Positions 24,333 to 32,395 of a stretch of 64,000 nt of DNA are shown here, in pieces. The position numbers and the translations under genes were made by a program. Under the pieces are notes generated by a model that was not told where the DNA came from, searched no databases, and saw nothing but the letters and a program-made list of their open reading frames with translations. Each line of letters starts with the position of its first letter. Positions within the stretch are counted from its first letter, which is position 1. The stretch covers positions 1-64,000 of IMG/VR virus record IMGVR_UViG_3300037487_001184. The stretch is one strand, 5' to 3'. This DNA comes from a virus.

Positions 24333-24517
24333 ATACACATAAGACGGCACCTCTAGGTTTACGACATCCCCATTGGATGGGTTATGATCTCATCCGAACC
24401 TGTGATCCACCACTGAGCCTGCTTGAGTATCTGCTAGACCATTTGTTGTATGTGCAGTTGAAGAATCCACCACCTGTCAGCACTGCTACTTTTGTGATAG
24501 GGGACTCAAATGACTGA
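24329..24517 (+). CDS. Small hypothetical protein
   Basis: A 62-residue Leu/Pro-rich protein overlapping both neighbours. No recognised motif. Confidence 0.6.
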   Translation: MNTHKTAPLGLRHPHWMGYDLIRTCDPPLSLLEYLLDHLLYVQLKNPPPVSTATFVIGDSND

Positions 24518-24707
24518 TGAAGTAACTCAAATCAGACTGTATATCCTGGAGCTGATAAAATTCACCTGTAAACGGGCTCGACAGCACAACCATGACAAAC
24601 ACCACTCAATAGGTATAAGAGCCTGGGGATACGACTTTCTGCACAATGAATGTACTATGTACATCAGGGAGCTGGTGTGGATACTGAATCAAACAAAGGA
24701 CAGATAA
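24510..24707 (+). CDS. Small helical protein, paralogue of next gene
   Basis: A 65-residue protein. With the following gene it shares the order L-x-x-L-I-K...RARxxxxxAE/HNHD...YxxE, so the two are tandem duplicates. Function unknown. Confidence 0.62.
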   Translation: MTDEVTQIRLYILELIKFTCKRARQHNHDKHHSIGIRAWGYDFLHNECTMYIRELVWILNQTKDR

Positions 24708-24910
24708 TGACACAGAAGGATGAACTATTTAATCTAATCAAATGGTTGGGGAGAAGAGCTAGGAACTGGAGACAACAAGCAGAGTTAAATGTAAACCCGG
24801 CTCTAAGGGGTTATCACTATGAAAAGTATATGGAGACCATGATAATCCTTCGTCATGTAATCTCTATCTACCTACCGGTGAAGCATGATGGGATGCAAGA
24901 CCATGATTAA
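24707..24910 (+). CDS. Small helical protein, paralogue of preceding gene
   Basis: A 67-residue protein, basic in the first half (GRRARNWRQQAE). Its end is overlapped by AP2/HNH copy 3, which begins at 24903, so the insertion lies at this gene's 3' end. Confidence 0.62.
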   Translation: MTQKDELFNLIKWLGRRARNWRQQAELNVNPALRGYHYEKYMETMIILRHVISIYLPVKHDGMQDHD

Positions 24911-25664
24911 TCTAATAGGACAACGATTTAGTAGGCTGCTTGTACAAAAATTTGCTGGCAGAGACAAAAAGGGCAACTCCTACTGGGACTGTATCTGTGA
25001 TTGTGGGAACATCACCAAAGTTCGGATGGGATGTTTGAAGAGAGGGACTACAAAGTCTTGTGGTTGTCTCCATAAAGAACAAAAGACCACACATGGGCAA
25101 ACTAACAGCGTTGAGTTTACTATTTGGCAGGGTATATTAGCTCGGTGTTACAACGAGAAAAGCCCTGCTTATAAATGGTATGGAGAACGCGGAATTAAGG
25201 TTTGCGAGAGATGGTTAGGTAGAAGAGGGTTTGCTAATTTCTTGGAGGACATGGGCAAACGCCCTGAAGGCATGACCCTGGACAGAAAAGACAATGACGG
25301 TGATTACACTCCTGAAAACTGTAGGTGGGCAACATGGAAGGAGCAACAAAACAATCGGAGAGGTAATCATTGGATTGAGTATGATGGTGAGCGACGAACC
25401 CTTACACAGTGGGCTGAGTTTTTAGGTATAAGTGTATTTACACTATCTATGAGATTAAATACATATGGCTGGTCCATTAAAAAGACGCTAACCACACCAG
25501 TGAGGAAGGAGTATATGTTGTTTATTTGTGAAGAGTGTGGGAAGAAAGCCTGGACTAAAACCTGGATTTTACCAGATGTGTTTAATAGAATTAAAATAAT
25601 CTGCAAGAATTGTAGTGGCTCGGGTGAGGCGGCATCCTATTTCCATAGAAGGGAGGAGAAATGA
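24903..25664 (+). CDS. AP2/HNH-like endonuclease copy 3, fused to a zinc ribbon
   Basis: A 253-residue protein. Residues 1-203 are the family core (CDCGN, SCGC, YKWYGERGIKVC, DRKDNDGD, ENCRWA). Unlike other copies it runs on for about 50 residues that hold CEECGKK and CKNCSGSG, a complete zinc ribbon. An AGGAAGGAG site sits just before an in-frame ATG at 25515, so the ribbon could also be made alone. The simplest reading is an endonuclease gene inserted in frame, directly upstream of a zinc-ribbon gene. Confidence 0.78.
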   Translation: MINLIGQRFSRLLVQKFAGRDKKGNSYWDCICDCGNITKVRMGCLKRGTTKSCGCLHKEQKTTHGQTNSVEFTIWQGILARCYNEKSPAYKWYGERGIKVCERWLGRRGFANFLEDMGKRPEGMTLDRKDNDGDYTPENCRWATWKEQQNNRRGNHWIEYDGERRTLTQWAEFLGISVFTLSMRLNTYGWSIKKTLTTPVRKEYMLFICEECGKKAWTKTWILPDVFNRIKIICKNCSGSGEAASYFHRREEK

Positions 25665-25828
25665 CACCGCCTATATTCGATTTCTGGGATGCCTATATTT
25701 GGTGTGCTAAGGCACTATTATTAGCATTTGCTTTGTTTTTAACTATTGCGATTCCGTCTTGTATAATAGCTTGGATTGCTACGGCAGTGAGGCATAAGTG
25801 GGACCTAACAAAGTACGGAGGAAAATAA
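25661..25828 (+). CDS. Small membrane protein
   Basis: A 55-residue protein with one long or two short hydrophobic helices (residues 11-43) and a basic end. Coupled to the preceding gene by ATGA. Function unknown. Confidence 0.6.
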   Translation: MTPPIFDFWDAYIWCAKALLLAFALFLTIAIPSCIIAWIATAVRHKWDLTKYGGK

Positions 25829-26037
25829 TGTACCAAACACCACACAAATATAGATTCTATTGTGCAGAACATGAAGACACAAAGGCTATGACCATTAATG
25901 GAAAGCACTTCTGTGCAAGGTGTATGGAGGAAGCACTAACTAAACTAGGAGTTCATCAAGTTCAGGTAATAGATTTTGATCCTGATAACAACTACTTTGA
26001 AACCCAGATGTTTGATACATTAGGCGGGAACATATGA
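25828..26037 (+). CDS. Small zinc-binding protein
   Basis: A 69-residue protein with CAEHED at residues 12-17 and HFCARC near residue 27, a Cys/His zinc site like a B-box half. Site CGGAGG. Function unknown. Confidence 0.65.
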   Translation: MYQTPHKYRFYCAEHEDTKAMTINGKHFCARCMEEALTKLGVHQVQVIDFDPDNNYFETQMFDTLGGNI

Positions 26038-26174
26038 ATCTAAATCAGCCAGTAATAGAAGCTATAACTGTCGATAATATATTTAGAAATGATGGAATAG
26101 TTATAGTATGGTTCCTGGTAATGGCTATTGTAACTACTACAATAGCACTATGGAGTTTATGGAGGAATAAATGA
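26034..26174 (+). CDS. Small single-pass membrane protein
   Basis: A 46-residue protein with one transmembrane helix at residues 22-43. Overlaps both neighbours by four bases. Function unknown. Confidence 0.58.
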   Translation: MNLNQPVIEAITVDNIFRNDGIVIVWFLVMAIVTTTIALWSLWRNK

Positions 26175-26413
26175 CACCTATATCCTGTAGCCTCTGTGGT
26201 CAACAACTCATAATGGGTATCGCTCACAACTGTCAAAAACAAACCCATGTTTTTGGTTGTTCCAAAGCAGGCGACGTTCCTGATAAACTTGATATAGTCC
26301 TTGAGTATCTGATAACACTAAACACTAAGGTAAATATTCTAACTGGTTATGTTGAGAAGTTACTTGATGATGCCTACATAAGCACGAGTGTTGAGGAGGA
26401 AGACAATGAATGA
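26171..26413 (+). CDS. Zinc-finger and coiled-coil protein
   Basis: An 80-residue protein: CSLCGQQ at residues 6-12 and HNC near residue 19 form a probable zinc site, followed by a helix (residues 40-70) suited to oligomerisation. Function unknown. Confidence 0.62.
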   Translation: MTPISCSLCGQQLIMGIAHNCQKQTHVFGCSKAGDVPDKLDIVLEYLITLNTKVNILTGYVEKLLDDAYISTSVEEEDNE

Positions 26414-26747
26414 TAGACTGCTATATATCTATGACGGACCGCCAGTAATCAGTGGGGACCCCTGCTGCAATAAATGCGGGGGGACTGAGTTTCGATGGGT
26501 CGGAGTATGCACAAAATGTTATGATAAAGAGCTGGAAGTGGCAGGAGAAACGAAAGGCTCAAAATGGGAAGAGCTAAAGAAAATACTACCAGCTAGGTTT
26601 CAGGAACTAAAGCAACAACAATGTTCATTAATGGAGGATAGGGAAACAGGAAATATACCCAATTTAGTATTGAGAACAGAAAACAGGGGGATGCGACGAA
26701 TGCTAACGGAGATAATGCAAACTATGAGTGATATGGAGAACAAATGA
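26406..26747 (+). CDS. Zinc-ribbon protein with W-LK helical module
   Basis: A 113-residue protein. CCNKCGG near residue 20 and CTKCYD near residue 36 make a zinc ribbon. The rest is helical (KWEELKKILPARF ... ILTEIMQTMSDMENK equivalent) and matches the module repeated in the next four genes and at 29606. Confidence 0.65.
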   Translation: MNDRLLYIYDGPPVISGDPCCNKCGGTEFRWVGVCTKCYDKELEVAGETKGSKWEELKKILPARFQELKQQQCSLMEDRETGNIPNLVLRTENRGMRRMLTEIMQTMSDMENK

Positions 26748-26748
26748 T

Positions 26749-27024
26749 ATGTATGAAAATGAACCCGATAGACGTAAAAGAATCTCCTATGATGCCCCCT
26801 TCGCTACACACCCTAAAAGAGTAGGGTATAGATTAGAAAGTGAGGTAGTAGAGATAAACAAGATGACATCACAAGATAGATGGAACACCCTGAAACAACG
26901 CATTGAGCAGGAGATATTGGACCTATGTGATACTGCTGCGGATAAAACAGTGCGGGAAATATGTGCAGAGCAGGAAGGCATGATGCGAATCCAGGAGATT
27001 ATAAAAGAGTTGGAGGAGAAATGA
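26749..27024 (+). CDS. Small protein with W-LK helical module
   Basis: A 91-residue protein. After a polar N-terminus, RWNTLKQRIEQEI and IQEIIKELEEK repeat the helical module shared with its neighbours. Function unknown. Confidence 0.62.
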   Translation: MYENEPDRRKRISYDAPFATHPKRVGYRLESEVVEINKMTSQDRWNTLKQRIEQEILDLCDTAADKTVREICAEQEGMMRIQEIIKELEEK

Positions 27025-27203
27025 CATCCCACGAAAGATGGTTAGAATTGAAGGTCCAAATTGACCATGAAATCTCTGAATCTGAGGGTGCCTTACTGGA
27101 AGGGTATCAATACAATATCAGGGATGACTTCCCATTTGGAAAAGTAGTCCAAGGAACCTTACGAAAAGTGCTGCATATAATGGAAGAACTGGAAAAACCA
27201 TGA
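27021..27203 (+). CDS. Small protein with W-LK helical module
   Basis: A 60-residue protein that is almost only the module: RWLELKVQIDHEI, a Gly-containing middle, and VLHIMEELEKP. ATGA coupling on both sides. Confidence 0.62.
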   Translation: MTSHERWLELKVQIDHEISESEGALLEGYQYNIRDDFPFGKVVQGTLRKVLHIMEELEKP

Positions 27204-27478
27204 CATCGAAAGCATACGTGCCGGGTGAAGATAGATTTTACATCGTGGACGCTAAGGTCTGCCCTGACTGCGGTCAAGTTAGGCTAGAGTATGATGGGTG
27301 CTCCTGTCATACTGAAGACGCGAAATGGCTCCTGTTAAGAGACGCTGTGCAGACACAACATGACATCTTGATATCTGTCTTGGAGCACTCTAACAATAAT
27401 GATGTATATTTCCAGGGGTTAGTACGCGGGGGCATAACTTCATATCTAAAAGTATTACAGTTGTTGGAGGAGAAATGA
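27200..27478 (+). CDS. Zinc-ribbon protein with W-LK helical module
   Basis: A 92-residue protein with CPDCGQV near residue 20 and CSCH near residue 34, then the helical module KWLLLRDAVQ ... YLKVLQLLEEK. It has the same zinc-plus-helix layout as the gene at 26406. Confidence 0.65.
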   Translation: MTSKAYVPGEDRFYIVDAKVCPDCGQVRLEYDGCSCHTEDAKWLLLRDAVQTQHDILISVLEHSNNNDVYFQGLVRGGITSYLKVLQLLEEK

Positions 27479-27666
27479 TTGATAACAAAGAGCACCTACG
27501 TTTAATAGAGCAGCAAAGGAAGGTGTGGACCCTGATTGATAAGCACAAAGAAAAATGGGAAGAGTTGAAAACATGGTTAAAGAAACATCCTAATCAGATT
27601 CATTATATGGGGGCAACAACAATTGAAAGCGTTGTTAAGAAAATGGAAGAACTGGAGGAGAAATGA
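27475..27666 (+). CDS. Small protein with W-LK helical module
   Basis: A 63-residue protein: KWEELKTWLKKHP and VVKKMEELEEK. Overlaps both neighbours by four bases. Confidence 0.62.
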   Translation: MIDNKEHLRLIEQQRKVWTLIDKHKEKWEELKTWLKKHPNQIHYMGATTIESVVKKMEELEEK

Positions 27667-27938
27667 AATTTGCAGCTTTGATTCCAGGATTACTAGCAGG
27701 GAAGTCTTATTGCTACACAAAGAAGTCTGATGACATTCATTTCTTTATTTCAATGGCTTATCCCATCAACTCTGAATACGAGGTAATATCTATCATGTTT
27801 TTCGAAGACTTAGAAGGTCCTGATGATGATATTGACCCAGAATGTCTTGAGTTGAATCGAACAGATTTAGAACACAACCTTTGGCGCGAAGTTAAGGCAT
27901 CTGATTACTACACTGAGGAGGATGATATCCATGACTAA
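27663..27938 (+). CDS. Hypothetical protein
   Basis: A 91-residue acidic protein beginning KFAALIPGLLAGKSY. The opening and the ending (LWREVKASDYY) distantly recall DUF2829-type proteins, but too weakly to name. Function unknown. Confidence 0.62.
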   Translation: MKFAALIPGLLAGKSYCYTKKSDDIHFFISMAYPINSEYEVISIMFFEDLEGPDDDIDPECLELNRTDLEHNLWREVKASDYYTEEDDIHD

Positions 27939-28212
27939 CATACAGTACCCAAAACTTGATGAAAACGTGCAGTTAAACCCACCGTTTTCCAGACCCGAAT
28001 TTACCTGGACGCAAACTACAACAACACCGGAGTACGAGAACGAGCCTATGTTCTTAATAGAGACTGAGGATGCAAAGTATCTCTATGACGAACTTATGGA
28101 TGCTCTCAGAGATATGATTGCATTGAACAATCCAGTTCAAGTGTATCGGTGGGACAGGGATAATAAAAGATATGTTCATTATGTAAACATAGGGCAGACG
28201 GAGGAGGAATGA
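27931..28212 (+). CDS. Hypothetical protein
   Basis: A 93-residue protein. ATG 27931 is chosen because GAGGAGG is nine bases upstream; an ATG at 27922 would touch that site. Pro/Thr-rich start and helical middle. Function unknown. Confidence 0.65.
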   Translation: MTNIQYPKLDENVQLNPPFSRPEFTWTQTTTTPEYENEPMFLIETEDAKYLYDELMDALRDMIALNNPVQVYRWDRDNKRYVHYVNIGQTEEE

Positions 28213-28979
28213 TTTTCGAACAGGCGCTAGAGCATTATAGGAAGGGATGTAATATTCGTATCCCATTGGATTTCATAGTTGATGGATGGCTCACATTTAG
28301 GTCCGGAGATGAAATATCAGTTTTACCAGTTCATATTAATTCTAGTAGATGGGAAGCCTATGGTCTACAGGGGTGGACCCCAACGCCTATATTCACTCCA
28401 GAAGATTATCATCCAGGTCCCACTGAATCTTTTAAATATGAGACAATGGGTGATGTAATAGATAAAATCTTTAAGATACTGTTCAGTGACATACGCGGAG
28501 TTTTAAATAAGATGCCGAGTTCTCCGAGCGTTGAGTATATAGCTAAGGAACTACACGAGATATGGGGTCTAGTCTATGTTGATATACCCAAGGCAGTACT
28601 CAAGCGAATTGAAGAAGTAAGAAAAGAAGAAAGATTGGAGGGTGGTAAAATGATATCAGAACAGAAGGAGATGTCACCTTTGGAATATCTGAGGTGGCAA
28701 GTAGAAAACTGTAGGGATGCAACTCCTAATGCAGAAAGGAAGGAAGCATACAGGAAAGTATTGCGCCTAATGGCTTGTTTGGGACCTTATGACAAACCGC
28801 AGCTACCCAAGTTTGCTACAGAGTCCCTTGTCTACTCAATTGAGGAGATAATGGACATGCATACAACTGAAATATCCGCACTTGAGGGTCGGGTAAACAA
28901 ACTTGAGGACAAGATTAAAATTCAGAATATAGCTAAGGAAATGCTGGAAAGGATAAAAATACTGGAGGAGAGCAAATGA
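28209..28979 (+). CDS. Two-domain hypothetical protein
   Basis: A 256-residue protein, much longer than its neighbours. Residues 1-70 (IFEQALEHYRKGCNIRIP ... FRSGDEISVL) follow the DUF2829-like helix-strand pattern. Residues 75-140 are helical, and the last 110 include a coiled coil (ISALEGRVNKLEDKIK). An internal ATG at 28650 with a site (GGAGGGTGGT) could give the C-terminal half alone. Function unknown. Confidence 0.65.
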   Translation: MIFEQALEHYRKGCNIRIPLDFIVDGWLTFRSGDEISVLPVHINSSRWEAYGLQGWTPTPIFTPEDYHPGPTESFKYETMGDVIDKIFKILFSDIRGVLNKMPSSPSVEYIAKELHEIWGLVYVDIPKAVLKRIEEVRKEERLEGGKMISEQKEMSPLEYLRWQVENCRDATPNAERKEAYRKVLRLMACLGPYDKPQLPKFATESLVYSIEEIMDMHTTEISALEGRVNKLEDKIKIQNIAKEMLERIKILEESK

Positions 28980-29269
28980 GAAATACATGTGGCAATTGTC
29001 AGCATTGGAGATTGAATATACAACCGGCAGCTTATAAAGGAACTTGTACAAATTTCAATGATGCTACTGGTAGGTGTATCCAAATGGATTCAGATGACTT
29101 CTGTTCACATTATATTAAGGTCGAGACATGTCACAAAGAGCCAGAGCACGGGGACCATACTAATCTTTGGGCATCAATGTTTGAATTACAAAACAAGGTA
29201 CAGGACCTGGGTTTGAAGATAGATGTTCATTCAATAGACGAGAGTAGGCACCTACGGAGACCAATATGA
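28976..29269 (+). CDS. Small zinc-binding protein
   Basis: A 97-residue protein beginning with CGNCQHW, then CTNF, CIQMD and FCSHY, the ligand order of the small phage CxxCxxW family. Helical C-terminus. Related in style to 22308 and 31474. Confidence 0.65.
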   Translation: MRNTCGNCQHWRLNIQPAAYKGTCTNFNDATGRCIQMDSDDFCSHYIKVETCHKEPEHGDHTNLWASMFELQNKVQDLGLKIDVHSIDESRHLRRPI

Positions 29270-29463
29270 CAATAAAAGAGATAGGTGAAATTAGGAAATT
29301 GATCGCCCAGGCTAGGTACAGAATATATATGGCAATAGCCCTTGGAGATAAGGACGCATTTCACCTACGAGGCATAGAATTGAAGATATGGGACCTTCAA
29401 AAAGACTTATTGAAGTTCCTGAAACACAAACAACCTAAACGATTGATATGGAGTGAATTTTGA
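29266..29463 (+). CDS. Small basic helical protein
   Basis: A 65-residue protein ending KRLIWSEF. The same ending (KPIWSEF) closes the gene at 31884, which suggests a shared element. Function unknown. Confidence 0.62.
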   Translation: MTIKEIGEIRKLIAQARYRIYMAIALGDKDAFHLRGIELKIWDLQKDLLKFLKHKQPKRLIWSEF

Positions 29464-29609
29464 AACTCTGGGAAATAAAATACTTCTTGTGGGGAATCCC
29501 AATATTCTTCATAAAACTGCTTTATCTACCTTTCCACCTCATATTTCACTTCTTCTTTTGGGTAGGGTGGAACAGTGAGTGGGTCAGAAAAAGATTGGAG
29601 GACAGATGA
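29460..29609 (+). CDS. Small membrane protein, TTG start
   Basis: A 49-residue, very aromatic hydrophobic protein (one or two membrane helices) starting at TTG overlapping the previous stop, with GGAG eight bases upstream. Function unknown. Confidence 0.5.
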   Translation: MKLWEIKYFLWGIPIFFIKLLYLPFHLIFHFFFWVGWNSEWVRKRLEDR

Positions 29610-29782
29610 ACAAGAAAGAGATACTAGAAGAAGCTAAAAGAGTACGAGTACAGAAGGCATGGTATGAACTAAAGCACTGGCTACGAGAAGATAAGAAAGC
29701 CCGGAAACAGAATTCCATTGAAAAAGACTTGCTTACTACTATACTCGCTGAAATGAAGGAGTTGGAAAAGGTGAAAACATGA
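29606..29782 (+). CDS. Small protein with W-LK helical module
   Basis: A 58-residue protein: AWYELKHWLREDK and ILAEMKELEKVK match the module of the genes at 26.4-27.7 kb, showing the expansion is not limited to that run. Confidence 0.62.
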   Translation: MNKKEILEEAKRVRVQKAWYELKHWLREDKKARKQNSIEKDLLTTILAEMKELEKVKT

Positions 29783-30105
29783 AGTGTAGTGATATCCCAG
29801 ACAAACCTATACTAGAGTTTATTATGAAACACAATGATATAGGTAAAACCAAGAATCTGGTAGGCTGGTGCAACTGGTACTTTGGGGATGAAAGGGATGT
29901 CCATCAAGTCTTTCCAGAGGGTGTGGATGATAACTTATTACTAGCAAAAATGAGGAGATTAATGAAACGAGGATTAATAGATGGTTGTGATTGTGGTTGC
30001 AGGGGAGACTATGTGATAACTGCAAAGGGTAGGATGATGCTAGGGGAGTTGGGTGAGCCTAGTATATACGAGCGCCTATCTCAAGCTATAAAGGAGAGAA
30101 CATGA
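29779..30105 (+). CDS. Winged-helix-like protein
   Basis: A 108-residue protein. Residues 45-90 read as a winged helix (LLLAKMRRLMKRGLIDG, then a CDCGC turn, YVITAKGRMML). Possibly a DNA-binding regulator. Confidence 0.62.
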   Translation: MKCSDIPDKPILEFIMKHNDIGKTKNLVGWCNWYFGDERDVHQVFPEGVDDNLLLAKMRRLMKRGLIDGCDCGCRGDYVITAKGRMMLGELGEPSIYERLSQAIKERT

Positions 30106-30302
30106 ATAATCCAGACAGTCCGTTTAGCGTGGCACTTCAACTTCTTACACTTATGATGATAGTTGGTATCTTTATAGTCCTCGTCAACTTTACACGCAGC
30201 CCCGTTTTAATTACAACGATATCAGAGGCAGATGAGATAGTTCAGATTGAACGATTAGAGAGAGAAGTCCAAGCACTAAAGCGAAGAGTGGGTGCCCAGT
30301 GA
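30102..30302 (+). CDS. Membrane-anchored coiled-coil protein
   Basis: A 66-residue protein with a transmembrane helix at residues 9-30 and a C-terminal coiled coil (IERLEREVQALKRRV). Function unknown. Confidence 0.6.
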   Translation: MNNPDSPFSVALQLLTLMMIVGIFIVLVNFTRSPVLITTISEADEIVQIERLEREVQALKRRVGAQ

Positions 30303-30484
30303 ACGGAATTGAGATATTGCAGAGAATATTTGATGAGTTAGCTAGACGTGAGGAGTTTTACCAACGTGGATGTAGCCCTAATATTGATGATGATGACACA
30401 TTTGCTCAAGGATATAGTAAGTGTTTTAATGACTTACTGGGGCTATTTCCAGTATTCTTAACCAGAGATTGGAGACGCAAATGA
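30299..30484 (+). CDS. Small hypothetical protein, GTG start
   Basis: A 61-residue protein with GTG overlapping the previous stop. Helical with an Asp-rich middle. Function unknown. Confidence 0.58.
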   Translation: MNGIEILQRIFDELARREEFYQRGCSPNIDDDDTFAQGYSKCFNDLLGLFPVFLTRDWRRK

Positions 30485-30639
30485 TAGGTTGGAGTGTGTT
30501 TAATACCATTCTAGTTTTACTTAATATGTGGTGCGTTATAATGCACCTCCCGGAAGGCTCTTATATAATTTACTTGAACTTGGCGCTAGTGGCACTAATG
30601 TCAGGATGGATAGGATTTACTATAGGAGATAGCCAGTGA
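30481..30639 (+). CDS. Small membrane protein
   Basis: A 52-residue protein with two hydrophobic helices. Overlaps both neighbours. Function unknown. Confidence 0.58.
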   Translation: MIGWSVFNTILVLLNMWCVIMHLPEGSYIIYLNLALVALMSGWIGFTIGDSQ

Positions 30640-30758
30640 TAGACTTACTAGAAACAATATTTTACTTGTCTTTTCTTATAGGGTTCATGTTCGGCGGGAT
30701 GGAACTCTACCTTATCTATGATAAAAGCAGGTGGGGTGACCATGAGAAAATTTATTGA
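30636..30758 (+). CDS. Small membrane protein truncated at a mobile-element junction
   Basis: A 40-residue GTG-start protein with one hydrophobic helix. Its last six codons lie inside AP2/HNH copy 4, so the original end may have been changed by the insertion. Confidence 0.5.
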   Translation: MIDLLETIFYLSFLIGFMFGGMELYLIYDKSRWGDHEKIY

Positions 30759-31359
30759 TATTACAGGACAGAAATTTGATAGATTAACAGTGCAAGAATT
30801 CGCAGGTAGGAATGGTGATAGCTATTTTTGGAACTGTGTCTGTGATTGTGGTAATGTTAGGATAGTTAGGGGAGATAGTCTAAAGAATGGTAATACAAAA
30901 TCTTGTGGTTGTTTACGAAAAGAATTACTTGGTTTACGTAAAACAACGCATGGTCATTGTAAGAAGAGGAGGAGCAGTAAAGAGTATAATACTTGGCAAC
31001 ATATGATTACACGATGTTACACCCCAAGTAACAAGGACTACAAGAATTATGGTGGTCGAGGCATTAAGGTGTGCGAACGGTGGCACACATTTGAAAACTT
31101 TTATGAGGACATGGGAGATTGCCCTGAAGGTATGACGCTAGATAGAAAGGATAACAATGGTGACTACACCCCTGAGAATTGCAGGTGGGCTACGCGAGAG
31201 GAACAACACAATAATACAAGAAGCAATCATTGGATTGAGCATGATGGAGAGAAAAGAACAGTGGCTCAGTGGGAAAAACGTTTGGGTATGGGCATAAGGT
31301 CTAGGCTACATAGAGGCTGGTCTGACGAACGAGCCCTAAGCAAAGGAGGATCGATATGA
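30742..31359 (+). CDS. AP2/HNH-like putative homing endonuclease, copy 4
   Basis: A 205-residue family member with all core blocks (ITGQKFDRLTV, CDCGN, SCGC, YKNYGGRGIKVC, DRKDNNGD, ENCRWA). ATG 30742 follows AGGTGGGG. The end (GWSDERALSKGGSI) departs from the usual LTTPVR ending and carries the ribosome site of the next gene. Confidence 0.82.
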   Translation: MRKFIDITGQKFDRLTVQEFAGRNGDSYFWNCVCDCGNVRIVRGDSLKNGNTKSCGCLRKELLGLRKTTHGHCKKRRSSKEYNTWQHMITRCYTPSNKDYKNYGGRGIKVCERWHTFENFYEDMGDCPEGMTLDRKDNNGDYTPENCRWATREEQHNNTRSNHWIEHDGEKRTVAQWEKRLGMGIRSRLHRGWSDERALSKGGSI

Positions 31360-31472
31360 GTATAGATATAGGTGAATTAATGGAGGCTGCTGGTGCAGTG
31401 TCGCTGCTTATCATTGCAGCAGCTATAGCATCGGTGTTATTCAGTCTTGCATATTACATCGCGTGGAGGTAA
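31356..31472 (+). CDS. Small single-pass membrane protein
   Basis: A 38-residue protein, one Ala-rich transmembrane helix (residues 10-34). Its site lies in the end of the AP2/HNH gene. Function unknown. Confidence 0.52.
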   Translation: MSIDIGELMEAAGAVSLLIIAAAIASVLFSLAYYIAWR

Positions 31473-31473
31473 A

Positions 31474-31722
31474 ATGTCACCAGAAATAATATGCAAGAAT
31501 TGTAGGTTTGGGACTCCCGCTGTTGGCAGTAGCAATGAAACAGTATGTCATCGTAGGAGTTCCACCAGATATACTCTCATGTATAATCATTGGTGTGCAG
31601 AGGGCGAATGGAAAAATGAATATGGATGGGCTTCCTGGTATGATATCATGGATATGGAAGAGGCAATTACAAAAGAACTGAAACGTGATTGGAGAGGTCA
31701 AGGAGAACCGCTCGATGATTAA
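31474..31722 (+). CDS. Small zinc-binding protein (CRFG type)
   Basis: An 82-residue paralogue of 22308-22493: CKNCRFG at residues 7-13, VCHRR near residue 24 and WCAEGEW near residue 40. Site GTGGAGG. Confidence 0.7.
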   Translation: MSPEIICKNCRFGTPAVGSSNETVCHRRSSTRYTLMYNHWCAEGEWKNEYGWASWYDIMDMEEAITKELKRDWRGQGEPLDD

Positions 31723-31737
31723 TTTAGGAGGCAGAAA

Positions 31738-31887
31738 TTGCTATTGCTAATACCAATATGTTGTGATATGAGCTTCATCCCCGACTTGGTTCGATGGAGT
31801 ATTGTTGTCGTCTTGCTTTTAACATTCTTAACAATATGTATCTGGTTTGGGTATGAGTTATGGAAGGATAGAAAGGAAGAGAAATGA
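31738..31887 (+). CDS. Small membrane protein, TTG start
   Basis: A 49-residue protein; TTG follows AGGAGGCAGAAA. One transmembrane helix near residues 20-39 and a basic end. Function unknown. Confidence 0.55.
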   Translation: MLLLIPICCDMSFIPDLVRWSIVVVLLLTFLTICIWFGYELWKDRKEEK

Positions 31888-32204
31888 ATCTTGATTATAA
31901 GAAGCTGTTTAAGTTTTCAGTAGATAACATAGTAGTAAGAATTTTGCGTACTATGGAGCTGTCACACAACATAGAGTATAACACAGCCTACATTCATGGA
32001 TTAAAGTTTGCTTTGTATCACATGCTAAAAGAAGAGCGGGCTTTATTTAACAAAATCACTCCTTCGGACATTAAAGAGGTGAGTGAATACATAGACCAGA
32101 TTGGAATATGGGATAGGTATAAACCACCGATAAATATACCGTTGTGGATAAAAGGTATGCGGCAGGATTACATTAACAGAAAACCTATATGGAGTGAGTT
32201 TTAA
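31884..32204 (+). CDS. Hypothetical protein
   Basis: A 106-residue helical protein ending KPIWSEF, as at 29266. Function unknown. Confidence 0.65.
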   Translation: MNLDYKKLFKFSVDNIVVRILRTMELSHNIEYNTAYIHGLKFALYHMLKEERALFNKITPSDIKEVSEYIDQIGIWDRYKPPINIPLWIKGMRQDYINRKPIWSEF

Positions 32205-32395
32205 TGGAACTTAAATCAGAGGAAGATTTTACAGGGGAGGAGTTTTGGGATACCTTCAAGGTTGAATTTAAAGCGATGGTTATAGGATTAAAGAACCAAC
32301 ATCCTTACTTGACATTCGAGATGATACAGGACTGCCTTTTAGGTATCCTATTGGCGCACCAACAAAGGATATTAGGAGTAAAAGATGATGGATGA
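32204..32395 (+). CDS. Small hypothetical protein
   Basis: A 63-residue helical protein coupled to both neighbours. Function unknown. Confidence 0.62.
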   Translation: MELKSEEDFTGEEFWDTFKVEFKAMVIGLKNQHPYLTFEMIQDCLLGILLAHQQRILGVKDDG

